DNA of 64,000 nt from Lumnitzera littorea (GCA_024138015.1 JAMXBB010000006.1:73999077-74063076), one strand, 5' to 3'; shown: positions 1 to 11,728, counted from the stretch's first letter. The notes: generated by a model not told the origin, from the sequence alone. A program made the numbers and translations.

Positions 1-790
1 ACTTGACAATATTAAGGTCTAAATTTCGCCCTTCAGTGGAAGTGGAGATGCTGATGAATATTTGGAGTAGGAAGAGAAGTTTAGGAGAGTGTTTAATTGT
101 TTAAGATATACAGATGCTGTCAAGGTCCAACTTACTGCATTGGAGTTCACTAAGTATGCCATTATGTGGTGGAAAAATATGAAAGCAGCTAGAGTAAGGG
201 ATGGAAGATAAGGTATGAGAACTTGGAATGAGATGAAGGGGTTGTTGAAGGGTAGATTTATACTTGAAACCTTCTTGCAGGATACATTTACAAAGTTAAA
301 GGAACTTTTCCAAGAAGGCTAATTTGTTGATGATCATGTGAGAGAGTTCCAGATGCTTATGATCCGAGCTAATGTAGAAGAACCAGAGGCTTGTATAGTA
401 TCAAGGTTCATTTCTAGACAAAAAATATGAGATTCGTAATATTGTAGAGGTGCAAATGTTTTATACCTTAGAAGAGGCAATTGAGACAGTACAGAGGGTT
501 GAAAAATAAAGAAAAAGTGCTCTGAGCTAACTTAGACCAAGAATCTCCCCAGCCCTTGTTCTATGACGACTTGTTCAAGCTAAGCCGAGGAAAGGAATGA
601 TTGATCTAATGATAGTTGAACAGGCCAATAGGGCCAAGTAAGCTAGCCATGCCAAATTGAGGCTAGAATGAACTTGATGACATATGAAAGAGGGTAGACC
701 TTCAGATGGAAGACCAATGAGGTGAAGTGCTTTAAATGCTTAGGCTTCGGACACATGGCTATTGGGTATCCAAACTGATGTATCATGGTG
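1..790 (+). pseudogene. gag: Decayed gag (capsid and zinc knuckle) of the chromovirus-like element
   Basis: Translation gives a retrotransposon gag domain. A PFSGSGDADEYLE segment near base 30 is followed by VKVQLTALEFTKYAIMWW near 120-175, then TWNEMKGLLKGRF near 225-260 and MLMIRANVEEPEA near 355-395. These are landmarks of the capsid-like domain that assembles particles. A nucleocapsid zinc knuckle lies at 728-769 with C-X2-C-X4-H spacing, but the fourth ligand is Tyr instead of Cys. Stops interrupt the frame, for example in place of a Trp near base 66. The start codon is outside the window. Not functional. Confidence 0.82.
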
Positions 791-959
791 TATTGACAAG
801 AGCAAGCTTGAGGAGGAGAAGGATGTAAGGAAAGCTAAAGCTGAAGAGGAAGAGGAAACCTGTATTTATGCCGATAGGGAGAAGTAATGACCCTAATACT
901 AAGACGAGTACTAAATTCCCTATTGAACATTGAGGAAGACTAGAGGGAAAATTTATTCC

Positions 960-1390
960 ATACAAAGTGTACCATCAAAGGACAATTGTGCACCATCATT
1001 ATGGATAGAGGAAGATGTACTAACGTAGTTGTACAATCTTTTATGCAAAGGTTAGGTCTACTGACCTCTAAGTATCTTCAACCTTATAAGTTACATTGGC
1101 TTCATGATAAGGGTACTTTATATGTGACTAAATAACTAACCGTATCGTTTAGTATTGGGAACGTATATAAGGATGAAGTAGTATGTAATGGCATCCCCAT
1201 GGGAGCTCCACACCTGTTGCTTAGACAACCTTAGTTGTTCGGTTGACATGTTACTCATGACGGTTACAAGAATACTTATGCCTTTGTTAAGGATGGAAAG
1301 AAGATTGTGTTGCAACTTATGACCTCAACCAAAGTAAATGAGACCCATAATCAGCTCACTCGAGCAAGTAAGAAGAAAGCCTTAGTGATG
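960..1390 (+). pseudogene. Decayed retroviral-type aspartic protease of the chromovirus-like element
   Basis: The frame reads CTIKGQLCTIIMDRGRCTNV, where related elements have an Asp-Ser/Thr/Gly-Gly active site followed by a CTNV block. Here the motif is Asp-Arg-Gly (Asp codon 1004-1006). Downstream blocks KLHWLHDKGTLYVTK and VVCNGIPMGAPHLLL fit the second half of this protease family. In an active element the enzyme would release gag and pol products from the polyprotein. At least two in-frame stops are present (for example near 1131 and 1230). Confidence 0.75.
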
Positions 1391-1499
1391 AGTTGAAGAA
1401 AGCTCTAAGTTATTGAGAAGGCCAAAGAGCCTTTGTTTTGGTTGATTAGGAGATTGGTGGAGATGACATATCTGAAAGATGTCATAAATGAAAACAAAA

Positions 1500-2290
1500 G
1501 ATTGATAAATGAGTTTTCCAACTTGTTTCCTAAGGAACTACCTAAAAGACTACCCCTTATCTGAAGCATAAAGCATTGTATTGATCTACAATTGGAAGCA
1601 GCTTTATTGAACCAACTTGGCTATAGAATGAACCTTAAGTAAGCAATCGAGTTGAAAAGATAGGTAGATGAGCTTATAAAGTGAGGATATATGAGGGAGA
1701 GCATAAGCCCTTGTGCTATACCAACTCTACTTATCCTAAAGAAGGATGTTTCATGGCGTATGTGCATCAACAGTTAAGTAATCAATAATATCACTATCAA
1801 GCATAGATACCTAATATTGAAGCTCAATGAAATGTTGGATGAGCTTCATGGCACCAAGATATTTTCAAAGATTGATCTGTAAAGTAGCTACCACCAAATT
1901 CGTATGAGATCAAGTGATGAGTAGAAGACTGCCTTCAAGAGTAGGCATGGTCTCTATGAATGGTTTGTTATGCCATTCGGACTTACCAATGCATTGAGTA
2001 CATTCATGATACTAATGAACCATGTGATGTACCCTTTTATTGGAAGTCATGTACTTTAATGATATATTGGTGTATAGTGCTGACTTGGACAATCATGTTC
2101 AATATCTCCAAGCTGTTTTTGAAATCTTATGAGTTGAGAAGTTGTTTAGGAACCTAAAGAAGTATATATTCTATTAGAGAGAAGTGGTTTTTCTTGGTTA
2201 TGTGGTATCAATGAAAGGAATCTAAGTAAATGAGGAAAAGATCTAAGTTGTTCTAGAGTGGCTAATACCAAAGAATGTAACTGAAGTTTG
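1500..2290 (+). pseudogene. Decayed reverse transcriptase of the chromovirus-like element
   Basis: An in-order set of RT blocks is readable: DEFSNLFPKELPKRLP, GYMRESISPCAIPTLLILKK, KIFSKIDL, YHQIRMR, then MPFGLTNALSTFM. The catalytic box reads YFND at 2052-2063, against YxDD or FxDD in active enzymes, so the first catalytic Asp is Asn. The LVYSAD and VVFLGYVVS segments that follow match the connection toward RNase H. Stops occur in the DL-stop-SSYHQ position and elsewhere. This domain would copy element RNA into cDNA inside particles; it cannot here. Confidence 0.85.
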
Positions 2291-2765
2291 AACTTTTCAT
2301 GGCTTAGTTTCTTTTTATAGGTGATTCATTAAAACTTCAATACCATAGCCACCCACTTAACCGACCTGATAAAGAAGAGCAATGGGTTTAGATGGAATGA
2401 TTGAGTTAAATAAAGCTTTAAGGAGAACAAGGAAAAGTTCATCTTTACCCCTATCCTATCATTACTAGATTTTGATAAGCCCTTTGAATTGTAATGTGAT
2501 GTATCAGGCATTAGAATTAGTTCCATCTTGATGTAAGAACGATGAGTCATTACTTACTACAGTGAGAAGCATTGTGATGTTACCCTAAACTATTATGTGT
2601 ACGTATTATTTACATAGACCATGAGTCTCTAAAGTATCTTGGGAGTCAGAACAAACTCTCAAAGAGATAAATCAAGTGGTTTGAATTTATAAGGAGATTT
2701 ATGTGATTCGGTATAAGAGAGGAAGCGTAAATGTGGTCGCTAATGCTTTGTCATGTCGGTAAACC
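2291..2765 (+). pseudogene. Decayed RNase H with an internal deletion, chromovirus-like element
   Basis: Readable blocks are LLDFDKPFEL, YYSEKHCDVTLNYYVYV, LKYLGSQNKLSKR and VIRYKRGSVNVVANALS. Between the YVYV and the LKYLGSQNKLSKR blocks the usual stretch of about two dozen residues with the conserved Trp and the strand leading to TDHESL is missing, so a short deletion of about 70 bases is inferred near 2605. The final Asp of the usual VVADALS motif is Asn (VVANALS). The domain would degrade RNA in RNA-DNA hybrids during reverse transcription. Confidence 0.78.
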
Positions 2766-2799
2766 TTATTGACTATTTTCAGACAAAATTATTGGAATT

Positions 2800-4150
2800 T
2801 TCGCTTATCACTGAGTAGTATGCTCATCATCCTCACTTTGGTCCTATTGTAGAGCAATGTAGAGATAAAGTTGTTTTTGGAAGCTACTATGTCCGAGATG
2901 GCTATCTCTTCAAGGAAAGAAAGCTGTACATATTGAATTATTCTACGCGTGAGCTGTTAGTTAGGGAAGCTCATAGTGGTAGATTATCTAGTCACTTTGG
3001 AGAGACTAAGATGGCCAATTTGTTGAAGGAAAATTTTTGCTGGCCTAATTTAGCTAAGGATGTCCATGAGGTGGTTAGTAATTATGAAGGGTGCAAGCGA
3101 GCTAAGGCCCCGTAGAGAATATATGCCCTTACCAACATCAACCTTTCCTTAGGCTAATCTCAGCATAGAATTTGTCTTGGGTTTGTTTCGGACATCTAGG
3201 GGAAAAGATTATATATTTGTTGTAGTGGACCATTTTAGCAAAATGGCACACTTCATTTCATGCCATTGAATTAATGATGCTTTATATATTGCTAATTTAT
3301 TTTTGTAGGAAGTTGTCCGATTACATAGTGTGCTAAAGACCATTGTTTCAGATTGGGACACAAAATTCTTGAGCTATTTTTAGAAGACTCTATGGAGAAG
3401 ACTTAGAGCTAAACTTGTATTTAGGTCTAGTAGCTACCCTCAGACTAATGGCCAAGCTGAAGTGGTAAATAGGACATTGGGCAACTTATTTAGAGCTGTC
3501 GTAGAAAAGAACTTGAAGGATTGGGATATATGCTTACCAGTTATAGATTTTGCGTACAACTGAACTGTTCATAGCACCATTAGAAAGACCCCTTTCAAGG
3601 TTGTTTATGGCCTTAATCCTACTATTCCCTTTAATATGATCAGTACCCCTATGGTGGTTGAAGAGAGCCAATTTAGAGTTGATTGAGACCAAGAATTGTA
3701 AGAGCTATACTAGTTTATAACTAAGAAGATTACTAAGTTCAATTAGAGACAACAAAAGATTGGTAGCTGAGGTGCTGAGCTGTTTCTTTCTAGCTAGGGG
3801 ACTTAATATAGATATACCTTAGCTAAGAATGATTCCCGTACTTGAGATAGAGTAAGCAATCTCCTTGAACTGATGGTCCATTTAAGGTCCTAAAGAAAGT
3901 CAACCGCAATGCTTACTAGATTAAATTACCTAATGATTATGGTGTTTCCTCTACTTTCATTGTGTTTGATCTAATTCCCTACCAATTAGTAGAAGAAGAG
4001 CCCACAAGTGGCCTAGAAGAGCAAGAGCCAAAGATTACTTTAGATTTGAGGACAAATCTTTCCAACCCCCAAGCAACTGATAGGAATCAACCCCCTGGAC
4101 CGATCACACTTAGCCAAGCTATAGGACTATAGGGACTCACTCAAAGAATA
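2800..4150 (+). pseudogene. Decayed integrase with C-terminal tail, chromovirus-like element
   Basis: A zinc-binding HHCC region is open at 2933-3115 (EAHSGRLSSHFGETKMANLL and NYEGCKRAKAP). One ligand of the CxxC pair is Tyr, in NYEGC. The DDE core follows. Asp is at 3228-3230 in VVVDHFSKMAHF, Asp at 3351-3353 in VSDWDTKF, and Glu at 3459-3461 in NGQAEVVNRTLG, so all three catalytic positions remain. The region continues through TPFKVVYGLNPTIPFNM. The tail reads VNRNAY, LPNDYGVSSTFIVFDLIPY and ends with DLRTNLS and GPITLSQA near 4040-4130. At least five stops break the frame. Confidence 0.83.
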
Positions 4151-4930
4151 TTAGTTCGAAGCCTCATCTAAGATAAGAATTCCTATCTTAACTACTATGT
4201 TTCCTTCCTCTACCGACTTGACTACCAAACTGTCACTTGTATCGAGCCTATTGAACAACTGTTCCGTGATAAAATATCTAAATAGACAACCCCAAGACTA
4301 TTTGAGCCAAACTCCCAAGTTGATGACTGACGTCCGAACCCAGCCCAAGTTGATTACTCTATAACAAATGGTTGATCGAGCTTTAACTTGAGCCAAATCA
4401 AGTTAACCCCTGGTTGCAAACTCTCTCTTTTCTTCTTTTTGTCCACCTTATACCATATTCCTAACGGTTAACCACTAAACGATATGTGTCTTTTGGCATG
4501 ACATTCTAGAATGGTTCTTTACTTTTCGTACTGAATATTCTTTCTCTTTTACTCTTTTTAGTTTGTATTATATAATTGCAAGAATGCCCTTTTTATCTTT
4601 TCATACATACAAAGTAACCCTAATAGATGGGTATATATACCTCCACTTAATTGTACACAGACATCATCTTCATTATTAGAATATATACAAGCTTCTTTAG
4701 GAGCAACCCTAGTGTTCTTATTACCCTTCAACTCTTATCTATTCCTTTTAGCAAGGAGTAGTGGCGAGTTACCTTTCAGTTTGGACCGATGAGTCATATC
4801 CAGCAAATTGTAAGTAGAGTTAGATTGATTGGTGTGCCACATCTAGTTAGTAGCTTCCTAGACTTTTGCTAGCTTTTCTTTTCTTTTTGGTTTGCTTATA
4901 CTATGGTGTTCCTTTGTGTGTCTAACCTTG
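4151..4930 (+). repeat. Probable 3' untranslated region and 3' LTR of the chromovirus-like element
   Basis: The stretch is non-coding and lies between the pol tail and the resumption of Tat protease. A TATA-like GGGTATATATACC occurs at about 4628-4640, and a pyrimidine-rich, mildly structured leader follows, as in LTR promoters. I could not fix TG/CA ends or a target duplication because the partner LTR is outside the window. Confidence 0.4.
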
Positions 4931-4934
4931 GAGA

Positions 4935-5180
4935 TACATCATTTAGAATCTTATGACTACGACTTGTATGCCTTTAATAGCTAGCTTGTATAAGTGATTG
5001 GAGTGATTACACTCCCAATTAAGATTGGATACATTAATAATGTGGTAGAAGATAAGATGGATTTCCTTGTTGTCATATGTTGGTAGCCCTACAATATGAT
5101 CATGGGTTGACCATGCCAAAACTTCTTCAGAATAGTTCCCTCAACATCACATCTAAAGGCCAATTTCTCTATGCCCTACA
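4935..5180 (+). pseudogene. C-terminal protease fragment of Tat-1
   Basis: Translation gives SYDYDLYAFN, VIGVITLPI, VVEDKMDFLVVICW and then NFFRIVPSTSHLKANFSMPY. This is the end of the protease and its link to RT. The Tat-2 copy has ISLPI, VLEDKVDFLVVKCWSPYKII, and after its insertion QNLFGMVPSMVHLKAKF. The alignment of the two supports both calls. The active site of Tat-1 is not present in the window. Confidence 0.72.
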
Positions 5181-6600
5181 AGGGTTAGAAGTCTATAAGG
5201 GAGACCGATAGTTGGCTAAGTCATTATATTTGAGAATGCTTAAATGCAAGGAAGCTTTTCACATCGAGGCAAATCCTTATCATAAGTTTAGTAGTGTGGA
5301 AAGTGCTAAAGAGGGTGTTGAAGAAATTCAACTTGGAAGTGATCTTGACAATACCATTGAGATCAAGAAGCCTTTGTTGATAAAGACTAGATAAGACTTG
5401 GCAAAGTTCCTTCAGGACAATGCTGATGTGTTTATATGAGCTCCTTCAAATTTGCTAGGCATCCTTAAAGAGGTCATGACACATAAGTTAAAGATAGATC
5501 CTAATGCAAAAGTTATTTAGCAAAAGAAAGGCATTTTTCCCTTAAATGGTAGGCTACAATTGAAGAAGAAGTTTAGAAGTTACTAAAGGCAAGGTTTATA
5601 AGGGAAAAGCCTTACCCCAACATGGCTAACCAATTGTTTGCTAGCCAAGAAGTTGAACTACCAGTAGCATATGTGCATAATCTTCACTGATTTGAACAAA
5701 GCTTGCTTCAAGGATTGCTTTCCCCCAACGAAGATCGAGTAGATGGTAAACCTAACTATTGAGCATGCCTTGCTTTCTTTTCTAGATGCATTTTCCTGTT
5801 ATAATCAAATCAAGATAGAAAAGAAGGATGAGGTGCACACCTCATTTGTCACGAACTTTGGAAAGTATTGTTATACAGCCATGTGCTTCAAGGTTAAAAA
5901 ATGTCAATGTGACCTATTAAAGGCTCGTGACAAAGATGTTTAAGCCTCAGTTCCACTGTAACATAGAAGTATACATTAATGATATGATAGTTAAGAGCAG
6001 GGAGGAAGATTAGCATCTTGCTAATCTACATAAGACATTTGATATATTGAGTAGATAAAGCATGAAGTTGAATCTGTAGAAATGTATTTTTAGAGCCACA
6101 TTAAGAAAATTTTTACGATACATCGTGACCTAACAGGGAATTGAGGCTAATCATAGAAAGAGCATAAACAGATGCACAAAATTTTTCAAGGTTTTGAAAA
6201 ACCCAAAGGACTTTAGGTGGATGAATGAATGCGAGGTCACATTTAAAGAATTGAAGGAGTTCTTATCATCTCTACCATTGCTCTTCAAACCTATTCCTAA
6301 AGAGGATTTATTTCTATATTTATCTATTAGCAGCTGAGCTCTTTCCTATTACTAGTCCACGTAGAGAAAAAGAAGGAAAGGAGCATAGGTTGATCTATTA
6401 TGTAAGCTATGTCTTGCAAGGCCTAGAACAACAATATACTAAGATTGAAAAGTTTGTACCAGTAGGGGTGATTTCAACTAGAAAGCTCAAGCCATATTTT
6501 GAAGCTCACTAAATCATAGTTCTTACATGTTAACCACTACAATAGGCTTTACAATGACATGATGCCTAAGGAAAAATGACGAAACATGCCCTTGAATTGA
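5181..6600 (+). pseudogene. Decayed reverse transcriptase and RNase H of Tat-1
   Basis: The pre-RT linker is open at 5212-5394 and runs into DLAKFLQDNADVF and MTHKLKIDPNAK, the usual entry to a Tat RT. ARFIREKPYPN, ALLSFLDAFSCYNQIKIEKK and the catalytic box YIND at 5972-5983 follow, with Asn in the first Asp position. HEVESV and VTXQGIEAN-like remnants continue, then the RNase H part (FISIF, EHRLIYYVSYVLQGLEQQYTKIEK near 6385-6455). Several frameshifts and more than ten stops make it non-functional. It would have been part of a gag-pol polyprotein. Confidence 0.8.
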
Positions 6601-6689
6601 GTGCCTATGATGTGTAATACGAACCCAAAATGACAATGAAAGCACAAGTATTAGTAGAATTTGTGGTTGAATTCACTAGAGATGAGGAT

Positions 6690-7180
6690 AGCATTGAGTT
6701 AGTAGAAAAAATTATTTGGAACTTGTACATGGATGGCTCTTCTACATAAGAAGGTAGTAGAGTAGGGCTTGCTCTACAAGGGCCACATAATGTAAAAATA
6801 AAATACGCACTGAAATTTGGATTCTTAGCAAGTAATGACAAAGTAGAATATGTAGCCTTAATTACTAGATTAAAGTTGGTAATGGAAGTTGGGGTTAAGA
6901 AAGTTGAAGTCTTTTCAAATTCACAATTGATTGTCAACCAAGTTAAGGGAGACTATGCAGTAAAGGAAGAATTAATGAGTAAGTACTTAACCAAGGTTTG
7001 AGTGCTCATAGAGGAATTTTAATCCTTTATGATTGTGAAGATCCTAAGAGCATGAAATATCACTATTGATAAACTATCAAAGTTGGCTAGTACATCGCTT
7101 CTAAACTTGAATGACAAACTTTTAATTGAGTACCTATCGAGCAAGAGCCTAGAAGCGATGGAACAATGTTGTGAGATGTA
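6690..7180 (+). pseudogene. Archaeal-type second RNase H domain of Tat-1
   Basis: A clean stretch reads MDGSST, then VGLALQGPHNVKIKYALKFG, FLASNDKVEYVALITRLKLV, VFSNSQLIVNQVKGDY, KEELMSKYLTKV and KLSKLASTS. This matches the extra RNase H found in Tat-lineage polyproteins between the retroviral RNase H and integrase. The first catalytic Asp (6732-6734) and the Glu in VEYVAL are kept. The Asp expected in the SDSQL motif is Asn. Only a few stops interrupt it, making it the best preserved part of Tat-1 pol. Tat-2 carries the same domain at about 23010-23340 with the same Asn. Confidence 0.83.
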
Positions 7181-7199
7181 GCCCTATCCGAATTATATA

Positions 7200-8446
7200 A
7201 AGCAAGTGCCTGATCGACTCCATCATTGAATATTTAAGAGATGGGGCACTACATCCAAATAAGAAGGAAACTTGGAGGCTTATTTATCAGGCCATGAATT
7301 TTACCATGATTGGTGACGAGCTCTGTAAGCATAGCTTTACTCAATCATATCTCCATTGCCTTGCACTAAGGGATACCCAGCAAGTTCTTTTTTATTTGCA
7401 TGCATGATTATGTAACAACCATGTCAGAGCTCAAACACTGCGTACTTGAGCTCTAAGGCTTGGCTGTTATTAGCCAACCATGAAGGAAGATGCTAAGAGC
7501 ATAGTTTAGCAATGCTCGTAGTGTTGAAAGCATGATGTTTTGAGTTATGTACCTTTGAACAAGATGAACAATTGAACTAGTCCCAAGCCTTTTACTCAAT
7601 GTGGATTGGATATACTTGGACCTTTCCCCAATGCCACTGTATAGTAGTAATCCATAATAGTTGCAGTGGATTATTTCATCAAGTGGGTGGAAGCTAAGGT
7701 GGTGGTGAAGATAACTAAGCAAAAGATTGAGTCATTTATATCAAACTTCATCTTAGTAAGGTTTGGGTTCCTTGATATGATAATCCCTAATAATGGCCTA
7801 TATTTTGATCATTTGATTGGATTACACTTTAATGGCTCACCCCTAAACAAATGGATGGGTGAAAGCCATTAACAAGACCATTATGTATGGCTTAAAGTGA
7901 AGAGTAAACCAAGTGAGGGGAAAGGGGCTTATGAGCTCCCTAATATTTTATGGGGATATAGGACCATCCACAGAACATCAATAGTAGAAACTCCATTCAG
8001 GCTAGCTTTGGGTCAAAGGTTGTCCTATCGATTTAGTTAGAATTGCTTAATTTGTGCACATAAGGGTTTGACATAATAGCAAATTAGGTCAGCCTAATAG
8101 CCTATCTAGACACTATAGAAGAAATTCAAGATATTACTAGAGCAAGGGTCACTACGTACCAACATAGGGCAATACGCTATTATAACAAAAAAAGGTCAAG
8201 CATAAAGTCTTCCAACTAGGGGATTTGCCTTATAGGGCAATGCACTATTATAACATAGAAAAAAAGATTCAAGCATAAAGTCATTCGATGGGCATGTGAG
8301 GTAAAGAAGGGAAACTCACTGCTAATTAGGAAGACTCAGTACAAGTCCGAGAGGTTGTGGGGAATAGAGCTTACAGATTAGAGAGATTGGATGGACAAGT
8401 TATCCTACAAGCATGGAATGTTGAGAATCTGAAGTTATATTTTGAA
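7200..8446 (+). pseudogene. Decayed integrase and pol C-terminus of Tat-1
   Basis: The sequence begins with IDSIIEYLRDGALHPNKKET, and the core starts with GLDILGPFPNA. An open segment at 7666-7872 carries DYFIKWVEAKVVVKITKQKI and FGFLDMIIPNNG. The first catalytic Asp is at 7669-7671, but the second (usually SDNG) is Asn at 7789-7791. LWGYRTIHRTSIVETPFRLALG continues toward the third region. The C-terminus ends AYRLERLDGQVILQAWNVENLKLYFE near 8446, the usual end of Tat polyproteins. A 68-bp tandem duplication lies inside the C-terminal part. Confidence 0.82.
8166..8300 (+). repeat. 68-bp partial tandem duplication inside the Tat-1 integrase tail
   Basis: AGGGCAATACGCTATTATAAC at 8166 recurs as AGGGCAATGCACTATTATAAC at 8234, and both copies continue into TCAAGCATAAAGTC. 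The unit corresponds to the conserved YYNxxV-type segment of the integrase tail, so the copy duplicates coding sequence and shifts the frame. Confidence 0.75.
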
Positions 8447-9072
8447 TAGTCGGTTTTATTTCTTGCTTAGAATATAATGTTTTCATATTTTAGTATTTAG
8501 CAATTGCTTAGAAAAAACTATGTAAGGTAATAGCCTCATTTGTGGTGAAATGAAACGTTTACTTTTTGATATATTGCATAGATCTAGATTGATTTTCCTA
8601 ATTAATCCTAATCAAATCACGATTAATGAATAATATAGTTTAAGCATATACGTCATATAAACTAACCTTAATAAAGTTCTAACCTTATATGACTAATGAG
8701 CTCGATTTATTTGAAAAAGTTTTAACTTAATATGATTAATGAACTTAACCAAACTTGATAAATTCTAATCTAGTTCAATTAACAAACTTGAACACTTAAA
8801 ATAAGCTCTAATCTAAAATGATTAACAAACTTCTCTTATCCATATTGAAGGATTAATGGATTAGTAACCATTGCCTTATTCAAAATAGGGATATAAACTT
8901 AAAAGCCTCCTTAGGCAAGCATTGAATCATTGATTCTTGGGGTATGTAAAATAAAATGTGCCACTGTTAAGTATGTAGAAACATCAACAAAATGGTTCAA
9001 CAAATCGAAAAGATTACAAGTAGAAATGTTAGCATCTCGACCTGATAAATGATCGAAACCTAATCAGAAGAA
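8447..9072. other. Non-coding spacer of Tat-1 between pol and the antisense ORF
   Basis: A+T-rich stretch with no open frame. It separates the plus-strand pol end from the stop codon of the minus-strand ORF, so the two genes converge. Several near-repeats of CTAATTYAATTAACAAACTT occur between 8690 and 8835. I see no recognisable terminator. Confidence 0.5.
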
Positions 9073-11728
9073 TTAGTTTGATGGTTGGTTAGCAACATTT
9101 TCCTTAGTGGTATTTGTAGGGTTAAGGTCTTGATTAGCAACATTCTCCTTAGTATTAGCTAGGTTGGGATCTTGACTGGCATTGCTTACTTTAGTAGGAG
9201 CACTAGGGATGCCCTTTAGAGTAAAGGGAACATCTTTTAAAATAGGCTCTTTAGTTGGTAATAGGATCTCAGCTTTGGTAGGTTGGTCATTAGTTTTCCC
9301 TTAATCTTTATCTCCCTCCCTAATGCTAATCTCTTCCTCATAGTCACTTTTACCATCATCATTGTCTATGTTAGCAAAATCAACGTAGGAGAGCTCATAA
9401 TCGAGGTGGACTTTTAATAACTCTTCTTAGGCTAGCTGTATCCCTTCCAACAATTTCTTCCGAAGTAACTTCTTGTATCATCAACTAAGTGTGATGATCT
9501 CTAAAGCTTCCTCCATAGAAGGCTTTACCTTAGAAGCCCACTCCAGTTCATCCACTTGAGTCTCAAGATTGGAATTTTTAATCTCTAGGTCCTTAACTTA
9601 GGCCCTTAACTTTTCCTCCTCCTCACTTATTAAGATGATAGCCTATCCTAACCTCCAACATTTCTCTTTCCTTTCACATAGTTGATCCTTCAACTCTTGA
9701 GTTTCCTTGAAAATCTCTTCATTTTGTACCTTTAGAGTCAATAGCTCTTCAAATGCCTCCTTATAGGCCCTTTGCTCTAACTTCAACTATCCATTCAATT
9801 TCTTGGCTTCAATCTCAGCCTTTATTCTTATATTCTCAGCCACCATATTCTATGCTTTTGAGGAGTTATAAGCGTCCTCCATCTTCTACATAAAAGCGGG
9901 GAAGCAATAAAGTAATCAGCTTTTAGTGCTACATATAAAGAAGAGGGGGGACACTATAGTTACCTTCCTCATATCTTCTTTGGCCTCATCAATGGCTATC
10001 GAAACATGGGTACTAACATATAGAAGGAAAGATAAAGGATCAAAAACTACATGAGTATTGCAAATTAAAATTGCTTTAGATGATAAGAAATGCACATCAT
10101 ACAATTTGGTAGCAATATAGTCTTTCATACCCCCATAAGTCTTATCAATATCTCTTTTTAAAATATTTTTGTACATAGGGAGGATGATCCCCTCCATTAG
10201 TGTAAGGGACTTCATCTTGTCTCCCGAGGAAGAATCTATATTTAGAATAGTCTAACTCTAACATGGAACCTAATAGTAACTCTCAGTTTATGGAACAAAT
10301 TCAGTAGAAGTGATCCCGAAGGCTTTCCATTGGAGGAGCTTTATTTATACCATCCTCTTAACCCTTAGTTTTCTTAGCTAAAGGCTCTGTTGTGAGGTCC
10401 TTCCCCTTTCTCTTCTATGGATCTTGCAAAGAGCTAGGCTTAGATGGTTCCAAGCTAGCAACAATTGACTATCTCAAGAGTAGTTGTTTGATTGTGTTCT
10501 TCAATGGGTTTTTTGGTAATGGTCTTCTTTAACTAAGGTAAAACCTCTTCCTACATAGCTTTAGGAACATTCCCTTGTTGTGAAGTCTCTTTCTTAGCAA
10601 CTTGCTTCTTCATAGCTTGCCTTTATGCTTCACCTTGATCAGAAGCAGCTTTAGTAGTATGTTTACTAAGCTTCTATTTTTTGGCCTTAGCTTAGGCTAA
10701 CAATTTCCTAAGATCTACTTCACTTGCACCAATATTCATAGAAAGGAAAACCAATAGAATTCAAGTTATCGAAAAATAAAAAATTACAAATTTGTGCTAT
10801 TTGTCTCCTCTTTGCCAACTTAGCTTGGCACGGCAAGAAGAATGAGTCGTACCTTCTTCATAAAAGCTATTGGCTGTCCATCCCCATAACTCTGGATGAT
10901 CCTTTCAGCATCCCAGTAAAACATTTTATTACACCATCTATCTTGGATCTTCTTTGTGGTGGCAACATCGTTTGGCAACAGCTTTTTATCTTTGGACCTT
11001 ATGGGTTTTGACCAAATGCTCCAAAAGTCAAGGTCTACCTCTGACCTAATTGATATGTACTTGCCATACCAATTGTGGATTTTGGATTCTAAGCCATTCA
11101 TAGATTTCCATCCATGTCTAACAGCTACATAAAACTACTTATCTACTTGTCGTTTAATTGTAAAGGAAAATCTAAACAATTATATAGTAGCTCTGACCAC
11201 AAGCTCCTCACAACTTATTTCAAGGGCTACTAAAATCCTATAGGTGTTTAGTGAGAACATGCTTGGAAAAACCTGAAAGTATTTGACAAAAGCTTTCTAG
11301 AAGTCAAAAATTGGTAACTACAAACCAAACTCAAAATACTTCAAATGAACATAAAGCTTAGTATCGATGGGAAAACATACTCTCTCATCCTGTCTAAGCT
11401 TTCGAAGTTTCCATTTTATTGGGAGATCTTCAAAGTGTTTATTATATATGGACATAAGTGTCCTAATTGCACTACTCACCATTCCATCTAGAGAATCAAC
11501 ATTATACATAACATTATTGTACAGGTACCTAGTTGCGGTTCTATGTTCTCCATCAATAGGGTAGACATCTACTAGTAATGCATCTATACAAGCCAACTTC
11601 TTAAACCTTTTAATTGCACTATTGGCCAAGCCATTGGACGTCGAAGCCAATCCAGTTGCTTCATGGGGGGTAGAAGGAGTAATCTCAGAGACTTGTGGAC
11701 TAGTTGAGTGGATTCTACTTCTAACCAT
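9073..11728 (-). pseudogene. Antisense extra ORF of Tat-1 (plant transposon-associated protein with coiled coil), decayed
   Basis: Read on the minus strand from ATG at 11728 the frame gives MVRSRIHSTSPQVSE, then an N-terminal domain with KLRQDERVCFPIDTKLYVHL, EFGLxLPIFDF, FPSMFSLNTYRILVALEI and HGWKSMNGLESKIHNWYGKY (open parts 11318-11728 and 10820-11101). This layout resembles the plant domain known as putative gypsy-type transposon. A Lys-rich linker, a segment at 9916-10215 and a coiled-coil stretch follow (for example EAFEELLTLKVQNEEIFKET near 9700-9770). The C-terminal tail is clean and acidic, with YVDFANIDNDDGKSDYEEE, and contains KENVANQ twice before TAA at 9073-9075. About 885 codons with several stops. 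The molecular function is unknown; the position antisense to the element is the typical one for Tat extra ORFs. Confidence 0.74.

Larger units (their letters stand above)
1..4930 (+). mobile_element. Chromovirus-like Ty3/gypsy retrotransposon, 5' truncated by the window, decayed
   Basis: The order gag, zinc knuckle, protease, RT, RNase H, integrase on the plus strand is that of Ty3/gypsy. The pol C-terminus has the short tail motif GPIT followed by LSQA, and a VNRNAY...LPNDYGVSSTF block before it, both typical of plant chromovirus polyproteins. Every domain carries stops and small frameshifts, so it is a dead copy. The 5' LTR lies outside the window. The right edge is inferred because Tat protease sequence resumes at about 4935, so this element appears to have inserted into a Tat element. 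The exact junction is not resolved, and the clade within chromoviruses is not settled by eye. Confidence 0.8.

Noticed and set aside
7453..7722. Minus-strand frame of 89 residues
   Set aside because: It is the shadow of the plus-strand Tat-1 integrase.
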